From positions 1-26,328 of the IMG/VR virus record IMGVR_UViG_3300023239_000038: DNA of 26,328 nucleotides; one strand, 5' to 3'. The position numbers and the translations under genes are program-made. The notes under the pieces were generated by a model. It saw only the letters and a program-made list of their open reading frames with translations, was not told where the DNA came from and ran no database searches. This DNA is from a virus. Positions 8,126 through 15,021 of the stretch are shown piece after piece; the first letter of the stretch is position 1, and every line of letters starts with the position of its first letter.

Positions 8126-10462
8126 ATGGAAGAGAATATTTTATTAAGCATCGGGATAGACCAAAAACAAGTTGAGGAAGCAATTTCAGCAGCAGCCGAA
8201 GCGCGTAGAGAGATCGATAAATTAAGACTAGCGAATAAAGAACTATCCAAAGCTGAGGGAGATAACTCCGTGGCAATCACCAAAAACAACATTACGATAA
8301 AAGAAAATAGTAAAAGCCTAAGAGAAAATGAAAGAGTCGTTATAGCAAACAACAAAATACAAAGCCAAAGTTCTGGAACCATTGAAAAGCTAAGAGCAGA
8401 ACTGTCGTTAGTGTCTCAGCAATGGGCAAAGGTTACGGATGCAGAAGGTGCAAACTCAGAAGAATCTAAAAAGCTAGGAAAGCGAAAGTTAGAGTTAACA
8501 GAAATATTAAAGAAAGAAGAAAAAGCCACAGGCGACACTAGACGAAATGTTGGAAACTATACCGATTCAATAAAAGAAGCGGTCGGGGCAACGGGTTCAT
8601 TTGGTCAGGGGTTAGTTGGAATGGTTAGCGGATTGAGAGCCGCAACGGTTGCTTCGTTAAAATTCTTGGCTACTCCATTAGGGGCTGCGATTGGCGCGGT
8701 TGCTTTGGTCATCGGTTCGGTCGTAGGGTTATTTAAATTATTCACCGCTTCACTAAACAGAAGCGAAGAAGGTAGTGCTGCATTGGCTTCTGTCATGAAT
8801 GTATTCAAAGGAATATTAGGAGGCGTACAGAGTGCGCTTGAACCCGTTGCAACATTCTTAGTTGAGGGCGTTGCAAAAGGGTTTGAAATATTAGGGGCTG
8901 TTGTTGAAAAAGTTTCAAAGCAAGTTCAGAACGCATTGTCATTTTTAGGATATTATAAAACATCGGTTGCGTTAGGTGTGTTAACAAAGAAGATTAAGGA
9001 AACGTCTATCGCCACGGCTCAACTAGCTAAAGCCGAAGCAGAACTAAATGGTATTAGAAGGCAACAAGGAAAACTTCAATTAGAATTTCAAACTCAAGCC
9101 GAAAAGCTTCGTCAGCTAAGAGACGATGAATCTAAGTCAATGCCTGATCGTATTAAGGCTAACAAAGATTTAGGGGCTTTATTAAAAGATCAAGCTGAAT
9201 CGGAATTGTTATTGGCTCAAAGGGCTTTAGAAATTTCAGAATTAAGAATCAAAGCCGAAGGAGATAGCACAGCGAACCTAGACAAAAAAGCAGAAGCGGA
9301 ACTTAAAATACTTGAAATACAAGAGCGTGTAAACTCACAACGTAGCGAACAGCTAACAAATGAAAACAGCTTGATCCGTGAACAAACACAAATCATTCAA
9401 CAAGAAACCGACAAAAGAACGGCCATAGCTAAAGAGGCATTTGAAAAAAGAAGAGATGACCAACTAGACGCGCTCATTTCATTTGAAGAAATGGATATCG
9501 AGTTCGAAGAAGCTAAAGAGCAAAGAATGCTAGTGACTGCTGATCGCGAAATTAACGACCTAAAGGAACGATACGCGAACGGATTAATATCTAAGCAAGA
9601 ATATGAAGACAGCTTAACAGAGATCGAAGCGGGCGCAATAGCTATCAGAATGATTAATGCTCAACTGGCAATCGATGACGCTAACAATGATTTGACAATC
9701 AGCGAAGCCGAACGAGTCGCAATCATTCAATCCGCTGAAGATGAAATTCAAGGCATTAGAGCCTCTAGTTTAGATGCGCAATTAAAAGCGAATCAAATGG
9801 CATCCGATGCTTTGGATGCTCAAAATAGCGCGGTTGCACAGGGTAAAGTAGACCTTGCAAACTTTGCTGTTAACTTTGCTATCGAATCACTCGGAAGGGA
9901 AACCGCAGCGGGTAAAATATTTGCGGGTATTCAAGCCTTTATAAATACAGCTACAGCCGTGTCTCAAGCTTTGCCAAATATACCACTTGCAGTATTAACG
10001 GGTATATCGGGCGCGGTTCAAATAGCTAAGATCGCTTCTACAAATGTGCCGCCAGCACAAGCTCAAACAGGAACTTCAAGAGTCCCTTCTACTGGAGGAA
10101 GACAGACAGGCCGAAGATCGTTTGCGGACGGTGGGCATACTGGAAACGGATACGGCTACTCAGACGAAACTGGATTCAGACAAGCGGGCATAGTTCACGA
10201 AAACGAATATGTAGTTCCTAAATGGCAAGTCCAAAGCCCTAAGTTTTCGGGCTTGATTGGCTCGTTAGAATCTTCAAGGCTCAAAGGATATGCGGACGGG
10301 GGATTTGTTGGAAGGTCTGCAAGCGGGGCTAATGCTGGCTTTGATATTAATGCTATCATTTCGGCTATTGAGAATATGCCTTCACCCGTTGTATCGGTCA
10401 TTGACATTCAAGCTAAGGCGAATAGCAGAAATAAAGTAAGGGTAGAGAGTAGGTTGCAATAA
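8126..10462 (+). CDS. Tail tape-measure protein
   Basis: 778 residues. A long charged coiled-coil region (about residues 15-145) precedes a hydrophobic stretch (about 165-210, with LGAAIGAVALVIGSVVGLF). Further Glu/Lys/Gln-rich coiled coil runs to about 590, then a second hydrophobic part. The C terminus has the GY/GGH-rich segment FADGGHTGNGYGYSDETGF followed by IVHENEYVVP, typical of Bacteroidota phage tape measures. Such proteins set tail length. With the usual ruler of about 0.15 nm per residue, a tail near 115 nm would be expected. The stop codon overlaps the stem of a terminator. Confidence 0.9.
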   Translation: MEENILLSIGIDQKQVEEAISAAAEARREIDKLRLANKELSKAEGDNSVAITKNNITIKENSKSLRENERVVIANNKIQSQSSGTIEKLRAELSLVSQQWAKVTDAEGANSEESKKLGKRKLELTEILKKEEKATGDTRRNVGNYTDSIKEAVGATGSFGQGLVGMVSGLRAATVASLKFLATPLGAAIGAVALVIGSVVGLFKLFTASLNRSEEGSAALASVMNVFKGILGGVQSALEPVATFLVEGVAKGFEILGAVVEKVSKQVQNALSFLGYYKTSVALGVLTKKIKETSIATAQLAKAEAELNGIRRQQGKLQLEFQTQAEKLRQLRDDESKSMPDRIKANKDLGALLKDQAESELLLAQRALEISELRIKAEGDSTANLDKKAEAELKILEIQERVNSQRSEQLTNENSLIREQTQIIQQETDKRTAIAKEAFEKRRDDQLDALISFEEMDIEFEEAKEQRMLVTADREINDLKERYANGLISKQEYEDSLTEIEAGAIAIRMINAQLAIDDANNDLTISEAERVAIIQSAEDEIQGIRASSLDAQLKANQMASDALDAQNSAVAQGKVDLANFAVNFAIESLGRETAAGKIFAGIQAFINTATAVSQALPNIPLAVLTGISGAVQIAKIASTNVPPAQAQTGTSRVPSTGGRQTGRRSFADGGHTGNGYGYSDETGFRQAGIVHENEYVVPKWQVQSPKFSGLIGSLESSRLKGYADGGFVGRSASGANAGFDINAIISAIENMPSPVVSVIDIQAKANSRNKVRVESRLQ

Positions 10463-10491
10463 AAAGGCTACCGATTAGAGTAGCCTTTTTT
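10461..10491. terminator. Bidirectional intrinsic terminator between tape measure and reverse cassette
   Basis: An 11-bp perfect stem, AAAAAGGCTAC (10461-10471) and GTAGCCTTTTT (10480-10490), has an 8-base loop and U-runs on both strands. It ends the forward tail operon and also the reverse-strand transcript whose last gene stops at 10498. Confidence 0.9.
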
Positions 10492-10497
10492 GAATGT

Positions 10498-10734
10498 TCA
10501 TGAAGGGTAGTTCATGTTTATTTTTTCCGCTTTGCAGTGTCTTGTAAAACACTCTATATGACCACCCATTTGATCTGTGGTTATAATACCTTCTTTTAGT
10601 GTTCTCATTAACTTTACTGAGAACCTCCATAAGTTATCTTGAGTGACCTCTGTGATAGCTAAGATTACCTCTCTATTGCTTGTAAATGCTGCGCTGTTTC
10701 CCATTTCTGTGTATCCCGTTTCTGTGTTTGTCAT
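10498..10734 (-). CDS. Small hypothetical protein, last gene of reverse cassette
   Basis: 78 residues from ATG at 10734 (begins MTNTETGYTEMGNSAAF). A longer frame exists to an ATG at 10773, but those 13 codons lie over a TATATTTG promoter box and its transcription start. The later start is therefore chosen, with an A-rich leader (acgataagaac) before it. The body is helical with a basic Cys/His end (HIECFTRHCKAEK). The family is not recognised. It has its own promoter (10749-10764) and runs into the shared terminator at 10461-10491. Confidence 0.65.
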   Translation of the reverse strand: MTNTETGYTEMGNSAAFTSNREVILAITEVTQDNLWRFSVKLMRTLKEGIITTDQMGGHIECFTRHCKAEKINMNYPS

Positions 10735-10748
10735 GTTCTTATCGTTTT

Positions 10749-10764
10749 GTATATTCAAATATAC
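10749..10764 (-). promoter_or_regulatory. Reverse-strand promoter with palindromic operator-like core (site A)
   Basis: On the plus strand this is GTATATTCAAATATAC, a palindrome with 7-bp arms around two central bases. On the minus strand it contains TATATTTG (10763-10756), a perfect match to the Bacteroidota -7 box TAnnTTTG. Transcription would begin about 16 bases before the ATG at 10734. No good -33 element is seen at the expected distance. The palindrome over the -7 box would suit a repressor site. The whole 33-base start region recurs at 22899-22932. Confidence 0.65.
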
Positions 10765-10825
10765 GCAAGGCATCGAAACTTGTTAGTCTAGTTTATACGA
10801 GTGGCATCATTATTATACAGACGGT

Positions 10826-10972
10826 TTATACCTTAACCTTTTCACCATTTTTAATCAATAACTTTTCGGTCGGCTTCTTATCGTAGTCGAATACAAAGCC
10901 CTGACGAAGGTAGTACGGAGTGGACTTCATGCCGTTGGCGTATAGCTTATTTTGGCCTATTCGGTTGCTCAT
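10826..10972 (-). CDS. Small basic hypothetical protein (48 aa)
   Basis: 48 residues, starting MSNRIGQNKLYANGMKSTPYY and ending in a lysine-rich tail (LLIKNGEKVKV). Its ATG overlaps the stop of the upstream gene (TAATG, 10974-10970), so translation is probably coupled. Codon use matches its neighbours. It is rich in Tyr and Lys, with no recognised fold. It is the last gene of the operon that starts with the ribbon-helix-helix regulator. About 90 bases to the next gene hold promoter site A. Confidence 0.6.
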   Translation of the reverse strand: MSNRIGQNKLYANGMKSTPYYLRQGFVFDYDKKPTEKLLIKNGEKVKV

Positions 10973-11247
10973 TATTTTAGAGTTACAAGATCATCGGTTA
11001 GCTTAGATAATAGCCCTTCGTTACATAGGTAAGTAATAACCTTTTTAAGGTCAGGGTAACTTATGTATACACCACACCTGTATAGCTCTAAATTAAGCCT
11101 ATGCAATGTTTTTACTTCTATTCCAGAAGCGTATATTGTTAAAATACAATCCATTAAATAAGCAGAATCTTCTGTTAATGTAACATTGCCTTTCTTGTCA
11201 AATAAAGTTTCTTCTTTTATCTTAAAAAGCGATTTAATTATTTTCAT
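10972..11247 (-). CDS. Small hypothetical protein, possibly winged-helix-like
   Basis: 91 residues. The C-terminal half (LHRLNLELYRCGVYISYPDLKKVITYLCNEGLLSKLTDDLVTLK) has the rhythm helix-helix-wing of a small winged helix: 'yeDlkkvi.yL...GLl....dd.vtL'. The fold is guessed from pattern only, with no family match. It sits two bases after the previous gene of the reverse operon and overlaps the next ATG. If it binds DNA, it could be a second regulator in this cassette. Confidence 0.65.
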   Translation of the reverse strand: MKIIKSLFKIKEETLFDKKGNVTLTEDSAYLMDCILTIYASGIEVKTLHRLNLELYRCGVYISYPDLKKVITYLCNEGLLSKLTDDLVTLK

Positions 11248-11249
11248 AT

Positions 11250-11594
11250 TTATTTAGCTAAGTCTGTTTCTATTTTATGTACAAGCTTTGAAAGCCGTTC
11301 AACTTCGACCGTTAACGAATCAATCTTAGTTTTATTTGCATCTTCATTTTTTGGATTAATAACGGATTCATTATACAGATCATCAAGCGTGGCCGACTTA
11401 CCTGAGTAATCAATAAAGGGATCTTTTGAAAAGTTGTGATACATCCTATTGTCATAAACATAGATACAAAGTCCTTCAGCGTTACCAATTTCTTGGTCTA
11501 AAGACCCAGCCCATTTACAACCTAGTTTAAAGAGCCGTTTTTGAATCGCCTTTGAATGCGCTACGCTTAGCGTCTTAAATTTTAAATCTTCCAT
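11250..11594 (-). CDS. Hypothetical protein with C-terminal coiled coil
   Basis: 114 residues. The N-terminal part (TLSVAHSKAIQKRLFKLGCKWAGSL, then CIYVYDNRMYHNF) resembles a small alpha/beta domain seen in many phage accessory proteins, with a 'kaiqk.Lf.lGckW.g' helix. Residues about 85-114 (SLTVEVERLSKLVHKIETDL) form a heptad-like coiled coil that could dimerise the protein. No function is known to me. It starts after a 45-base inverted-repeat region and is the largest gene of the reverse cassette. Confidence 0.7.
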   Translation of the reverse strand: MEDLKFKTLSVAHSKAIQKRLFKLGCKWAGSLDQEIGNAEGLCIYVYDNRMYHNFSKDPFIDYSGKSATLDDLYNESVINPKNEDANKTKIDSLTVEVERLSKLVHKIETDLAK

Positions 11595-11607
11595 AGTGAT
11601 ATGTTCG

Positions 11608-11673
11608 TTACCTACCTTTTACGAAGGTTACGCAATAAGGTTCGGAAAAGGTAGGAGTTATTTCAAAATACAT
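11608..11673 (-). CDS. Possible 21-residue leader or micro-protein
   Basis: ATG at 11673 overlaps the stop of the ribbon-helix-helix gene (TGATG). The frame reads MYFEITPTFSEPYCVTFVKG with one further Arg, then TAA, 13 bases before the next gene. The tight stop-start overlap argues for translation. Most of the frame lies in an inverted repeat (11611-11655), so it could be a coupling or attenuation leader rather than a functional protein. At this length chance is a real alternative. Confidence 0.4.
   Translation of the reverse strand: MYFEITPTFSEPYCVTFVKGR
11611..11655. promoter_or_regulatory. Inverted repeat / RNA hairpin in the reverse operon
   Basis: Perfect 10-bp arms CCTACCTTTT (11611-11620) and AAAAGGTAGG (11646-11655) are extended inward, after one mismatch, by CGAA (11622-11625) and TTCG (11641-11644). 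The remaining loop is 15 bases. It lies between the regulator gene and the 114-residue gene on the reverse strand. It has no U-run and so is not a normal terminator. It could be an operator, an RNA processing site or a ribosome-access hairpin. Confidence 0.55.
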
Positions 11674-11837
11674 CACAGTCGCCACTTTTTATTGAACTCA
11701 CAAATAGCTTTTCTGATCACGCTACTCTTAGATACTTTTCTGCGCTCGGCTATTTCTGTGAACTCTTGCTCCATGGAGTTCGGAACTAAAGCCCTGACTA
11801 CTCTCGTATTAACATCTTTCGATTCTTTTATGGCCAT
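11673..11837 (-). CDS. Ribbon-helix-helix (CopG/Arc-type) DNA-binding protein, 54 aa
   Basis: Reading the reverse strand from ATG at 11837 gives 54 residues with the pattern of a ribbon-helix-helix repressor. A strand RVVRALVP is followed by helix A (MEQEFTEIAERRKV), a short turn and helix B (SKSSVIRKAICEFNKKW). Members of this fold bind DNA as dimers through the paired strands and often repress their own promoters. It is the first gene after a strong reverse promoter (TATATTTG, 11863-11856) and lies divergent from the prohead protease gene. It is likely the regulator of this cassette or of late head genes. The forward open frame on the opposite strand looks spurious. Confidence 0.85.
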   Translation of the reverse strand: MAIKESKDVNTRVVRALVPNSMEQEFTEIAERRKVSKSSVIRKAICEFNKKWRL

Positions 11838-11873
11838 GTTTCAAGGATTGTTTACCAAATATAAGGATTTTTG
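11826..11873 (+). promoter_or_regulatory. Putative forward (late) promoter of the protease-capsid block
   Basis: The region starts with the element TTTTATGGCCATGTT (11826-11840) and ends with the -7-like box GATTTTTG (11866-11873), one mismatch from TAnnTTTG. The same 15 bases occur at 15018-15032, with a -7-like box at the identical offset (bases 41-48). A TTG at 11848-11850 might serve as a poor -33. Transcription would start near 11880, just ahead of GTG 11889. The central ATGGCCAT is self-complementary and could bind an activator or repressor. Confidence 0.5.
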
Positions 11874-11884
11874 TATAAAGCAAA
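11856..11884 (-). promoter_or_regulatory. Reverse promoter of the ribbon-helix-helix operon
   Basis: On the minus strand TTTG (11884-11881) and TATATTTG (11863-11856) are separated by 17 bases, a good fit to the Bacteroidota consensus (TTG or TTTG, 17-23 bases, TAnnTTTG). The predicted start is about 13 bases before the ATG at 11837. It overlaps the divergent forward promoter, so the two directions probably compete. Confidence 0.7.
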
Positions 11885-11888
11885 AAAA

Positions 11889-13085
11889 GTGAAGGAAATC
11901 TTTATACGAGGCGTAATTACTCCGCAAGAATTTGAACAAGATTTTGAGGACTCAAGTCTGCCGACATATTCATATGATGATCTAGTCCGCGACCTTCAAG
12001 GCGTTAGCGAAGCGACTGTCTTTATTGATTCGGTCGGTGGCATGGTAGAAGAAGGAATGAAGATGTACAATCTGTTAAAGGGGTTGGATATTACAACGGT
12101 ATCAATTAACGCTTCTTCGATTGCCTCTATTGTTTTCTTAGCTGGAAAAAATAGACTAGTGACAAAAGATCAAACGCCTAACATGACCATTCATAATGCA
12201 TGGATCAAAGGCAAAGAGATCGAGGACATGACATTGAACGCTAATACGCTGACCGAACTCAAAGCAGACTTCGAGGCGATGGATGCGGAACTAGTAGCGA
12301 TCTACAAGGAAAAGACGGGGCTTAAAGATTCAACGCTACTCGCTTTGATGTCTCAAGAAACAGACATCGGTAGTCAAGCGGTTGAACTAGGTTTCGCTCA
12401 TGGGTACTACGAAAAGGAATTAAAGGCTGTCACGGCCTCGAAAAATAAATTAATAATGTTTAACTATAAATCAATCACAATGGCTACGGAAGCAGCAGAA
12501 AAAAGGTTGACAACTATTGAGGCAATGCTTAAGGGTTTGAAAAACCTTTTTACGGGCAGTGCCAAAAATATGATTGTCAAATTAAATGACGGAACTACTG
12601 AACTCTTTGTATACAGCGAAGACGGTGAGTTCGAAGGTAAGCGTGCGGTAATCGCAAGCGAAGGAATGCCAACAGAAGAGAATGCGCCAGAGGGTGAGCA
12701 TACTTTAGAAGACGGTAGAGTGATCACAATTGGCGCAGACGGTGTTGTTGTATCGGTCGCTGAAGCGGTAGACGGTGAGGCTTTGGCTTCGCAAATAGTC
12801 GCTTTAGAAGAAGAAAAGAAAGCGATGGAAGATGACAAAGAAAAAATGTCAAACGAAATCAAAGCTTTAAAGGCTCAGATTGTTAAAAAGGAAAAAGACT
12901 TTGATTCTAAAGTTTCCGAAATCAACGAGCAAATGAAAGCATTGAAGACGGAAGTAATGGGAGGCGGTGACACGAAAGTGCTATTAAAGGCTGCATCTAT
13001 TACAAATGAAGACTTCTCGAAAATGTCTATCGTAGAAAAAACACGCCAGCTTGCAATGCAAAAGGCTAGAAACTTAAACTCATAA
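11889..13085 (+). CDS. ClpP-like prohead protease fused to scaffold
   Basis: 398 residues from GTG 11889 (MKEIFIRGVITPQEF). A TTG start at 11871 would add six codons, but it lies in the predicted promoter. Residues about 1-180 are an S14/ClpP-like protease: SVGGMVEEG for the strand-turn, a nucleophile serine in NASSIAS (about residue 77) and the histidine in MTIHNAW (about 102). After about residue 190 the chain changes to an acidic domain and then a long coiled coil (EEEKKAMEDDKEKMSNEIK and onward), typical of capsid scaffold. In-frame ATGs at 12456 and 12480 sit in AT-rich sequence and could allow separate scaffold expression. It matures the prohead by cutting scaffold and possibly capsid. 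Confidence 0.88.
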   Translation: MKEIFIRGVITPQEFEQDFEDSSLPTYSYDDLVRDLQGVSEATVFIDSVGGMVEEGMKMYNLLKGLDITTVSINASSIASIVFLAGKNRLVTKDQTPNMTIHNAWIKGKEIEDMTLNANTLTELKADFEAMDAELVAIYKEKTGLKDSTLLALMSQETDIGSQAVELGFAHGYYEKELKAVTASKNKLIMFNYKSITMATEAAEKRLTTIEAMLKGLKNLFTGSAKNMIVKLNDGTTELFVYSEDGEFEGKRAVIASEGMPTEENAPEGEHTLEDGRVITIGADGVVVSVAEAVDGEALASQIVALEEEKKAMEDDKEKMSNEIKALKAQIVKKEKDFDSKVSEINEQMKALKTEVMGGGDTKVLLKAASITNEDFSKMSIVEKTRQLAMQKARNLNS

Positions 13086-13097
13086 AAAAAAGAAACA

Positions 13098-14333
13098 ATG
13101 TCAAAATTTAAGAATGTAGCGATTAGTTTGCCTAGCAATACCTATGCTGGTGAATCTTACGCAGAATATATGACTCCAGCACTACTAAAGCCGAAGGGCA
13201 TAGTAGACAGAGGTCTAGTAACACCTATCCAGGGATTCAAGGATAAGATCGCCTTATTAGGCGCGGACGCAGCTTTGGAGTTGAAGAACCCAAGCGCAGT
13301 ATTTTCATCACAATCAAGCGGCTTAGTAAGGAATGAGAAATCATTGCAACTAGTAAAGTATGAACTCCAATTACAGACTGATTACGATGCCTTGAGAACT
13401 ACATGGGAGGCCACAGAATTAGGGGCTGGTTCGTTTGCTGATTACCTTGGAACTCCAAGATTGAGCAACTTCTATCTTAACAATATTATCGCGCCAAAAT
13501 TAGGCGGCGTTAACGAGCAACTTTACTTACTAGGTAAGGCTGGCGTTAATTACGGTGGGTCAACTGCTACGGGTATTAGTGCTGATTACGCGGGCATCCT
13601 TGGCCAGTTAGAAGCTGGTTCGGACGTTAATAAATACAAGTTAAGCGCGGTGGCTTCGGCTACTCAAGCGTTAACGGCTATTGCCACAGGCACAGTTGGA
13701 ACCGCTACTATCACGGTTACGGACGGTACTAAAATACAAGTTGGCAATCAGCTAACCATTACAGCCGCTAACCAAGCGCAACAAATCGGAGGCACTACTA
13801 TCGTAGGTCAGACCGTAACGGTTGCTGCGGTATCGGGCGAAACTGTAACGGTTAACGAAGCTATCACAGGTGCAACGGATTCAACGGCTGGTGTTATTCA
13901 GTTCGTGAATAAGTTCAATGTGATTGATGTTTTGAACTTCATTTATAACACTATTCCTCAAGTAGTGAAGGACATGGACAACACTAGAATCTTAGTTTCC
14001 GCTCAAATTGCAGACGCTTACAGAGTTGTCAACGGTGAAGCTGGAACTGGTGCTGGTGGGTACTTTAGGGAAGATTACTTCCAGTCAAGCGGTATCCCAT
14101 TCTTAGGGTTGGTTATCGAAAAGATGCCACTTTGGTTACCGAATACAGTAGCTGTATGGAATCCTTCTAACGTGTTTGTTGGTTTTGATTTGATGTCTGA
14201 TGACGTTAATGTGGAAGTATTATACTTAGGTCAGACAACTGGCGATAGAGTATTCAGAGCCATCAACTCAATGAAGTCGGGGACTCAATACAAGTATGGT
14301 GCTGAAATTCTTTACATCAGGCCAAAGGCTTAA
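13098..14333 (+). CDS. Major capsid protein (HK97-fold type, with insertion)
   Basis: 411 residues, directly after the protease-scaffold gene with an A-rich leader. The N-terminal arm is about residues 1-60. The core shows YEL/QLQTDYDALRTTWEATE, then FNVIDVLNFIYNTIPQVV, then GIPFLGLVIEKMPLW and a C-terminal YGAEILYIRP strand. These are consistent with HK97-like shell proteins of Bacteroidota phages. Residues about 193-268 (VGTATITVTDGTKIQVGNQ to GETVTVNEAITGA) are a Thr/Val-rich beta region that interrupts the core. It looks like an Ig-like or I-domain insertion. A terminator follows at 14341. Confidence 0.88.
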   Translation: MSKFKNVAISLPSNTYAGESYAEYMTPALLKPKGIVDRGLVTPIQGFKDKIALLGADAALELKNPSAVFSSQSSGLVRNEKSLQLVKYELQLQTDYDALRTTWEATELGAGSFADYLGTPRLSNFYLNNIIAPKLGGVNEQLYLLGKAGVNYGGSTATGISADYAGILGQLEAGSDVNKYKLSAVASATQALTAIATGTVGTATITVTDGTKIQVGNQLTITAANQAQQIGGTTIVGQTVTVAAVSGETVTVNEAITGATDSTAGVIQFVNKFNVIDVLNFIYNTIPQVVKDMDNTRILVSAQIADAYRVVNGEAGTGAGGYFREDYFQSSGIPFLGLVIEKMPLWLPNTVAVWNPSNVFVGFDLMSDDVNVEVLYLGQTTGDRVFRAINSMKSGTQYKYGAEILYIRPKA

Positions 14334-14340
14334 TTAAATA

Positions 14341-14365
14341 GGGAGGCTAAAAACCTCCTGTTTTT
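14341..14365 (+). terminator. Intrinsic terminator after the capsid gene
   Basis: Stem GGAGG (14342-14346) and CCTCC (14354-14358) with a 7-base A-rich loop, then TG and five T. The stem is short, so it may be a leaky terminator letting some transcripts reach the tube gene at 14387. Confidence 0.7.
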
Positions 14366-14386
14366 AACTTTAAAATATAAATAGAT

Positions 14387-14965
14387 ATGTGTAACGCATT
14401 AACAGTAAGCCTCGCACCAGCATGTTCAGCACTCCAAAAATCGGGTGGGTTGGATTTACGGGTGTGGATCGCTTTACTCGCAGACATAACATCAAAAACG
14501 GATGGTACAGGGAATAGTATCACGGCAGTAACTTTCGCGGCATCTAAAGGCTTTATTACAGCGAGGGGGAAAAGGTATAAGAACAACAGCGTAATGGCTT
14601 TGGCAGTAGGTGAAAATAAGAACCTACGAACTCAAGCCATCAACTTGGTTCTCTATTACGACACAGCGGCAGAACTAGCAGCGATTGAAACATTGCTAGA
14701 CGCGGAAGGCGTTTGTGTTTTTGTCGAAACCAATAGCGGTCAGATTGAAGCATGGGGCATGAACTTAGGCTTGAACTATGACAACTTCGGGCTAAAGGCA
14801 TCTGCATTAGATGGCGGGTCGGGAACGGCTTTACTTGATCCGAACGTGTTTACTTTGGGACTAACGGGCGACATGGAGAACTTGCAGCTAATATTTAACG
14901 ATGCTGCCACCGATCCAACGACTCTAACGGCCGATATCGCTTATCTAGACAACTTGGTTATTTAA
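14387..14965 (+). CDS. Probable major tail (tube) protein
   Basis: 192 residues starting MCNALTVSLAPACSALQKSGG. An 'MC' start with early Cys and Gly-Gly, then KGFITARGKRYKNN, and a late segment VCVFVETNSGQIEAWGMNLGL and SGTALLDPNVFTLGLTG, match the layout of tail-tube proteins in Bacteroidota phages. In these, a '...G...G..SGTA..D.n.ytLtltG.e' strand pair closes the chain. The protein polymerises into the tube, and the following portal block makes the head-tail joint. A role as a head-decoration protein cannot be excluded. It has its own strong terminator at 14990. Confidence 0.7.
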   Translation: MCNALTVSLAPACSALQKSGGLDLRVWIALLADITSKTDGTGNSITAVTFAASKGFITARGKRYKNNSVMALAVGENKNLRTQAINLVLYYDTAAELAAIETLLDAEGVCVFVETNSGQIEAWGMNLGLNYDNFGLKASALDGGSGTALLDPNVFTLGLTGDMENLQLIFNDAATDPTTLTADIAYLDNLVI

Positions 14966-14989
14966 GTAATCTTCATTCATTCATATGTT

Positions 14990-15021
14990 AAAGCACTCTT
15001 AGAAATAGGAGTGCTTTTTTT
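14990..15021 (+). terminator. Intrinsic terminator after the tube gene
   Basis: Perfect 9-bp stem AAAGCACTC (14990-14998) and GAGTGCTTT (15009-15017), a 10-base loop and a U-run to 15021. It closes forward block 2. Confidence 0.9.

Noticed and set aside
10735-10773. N-terminal extension of the gene at 10498-10734
   Set aside because: The extra codons are the promoter TATATTTG and palindrome plus leader, so they would not be in the transcript.
11871-11888. TTG start for the prohead protease
   Set aside because: The TTG lies in the predicted -7 box and only six codons are gained. GTG 11889 gives MKEIFIRG with an A-rich leader. The choice is not certain.
11596-11892. Forward open frame of 98 codons beside the prohead protease
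   Set aside because: The reverse strand here encodes the RHH protein and the divergent promoters. The forward frame is Leu/Ser-rich without sensible pattern and lies over both reverse genes and hairpin.
12464-12862. Reverse open frame of 132 codons inside the protease-scaffold gene
   Set aside because: It mirrors the coiled-coil coding sequence, is Ser/Thr/Ala/Leu-biased, and has no start context or family pattern.
14347-14586. Reverse open frame of 79 codons across the start of the tube gene
   Set aside because: It is antisense to the tube gene, has no promoter and covers the terminator.
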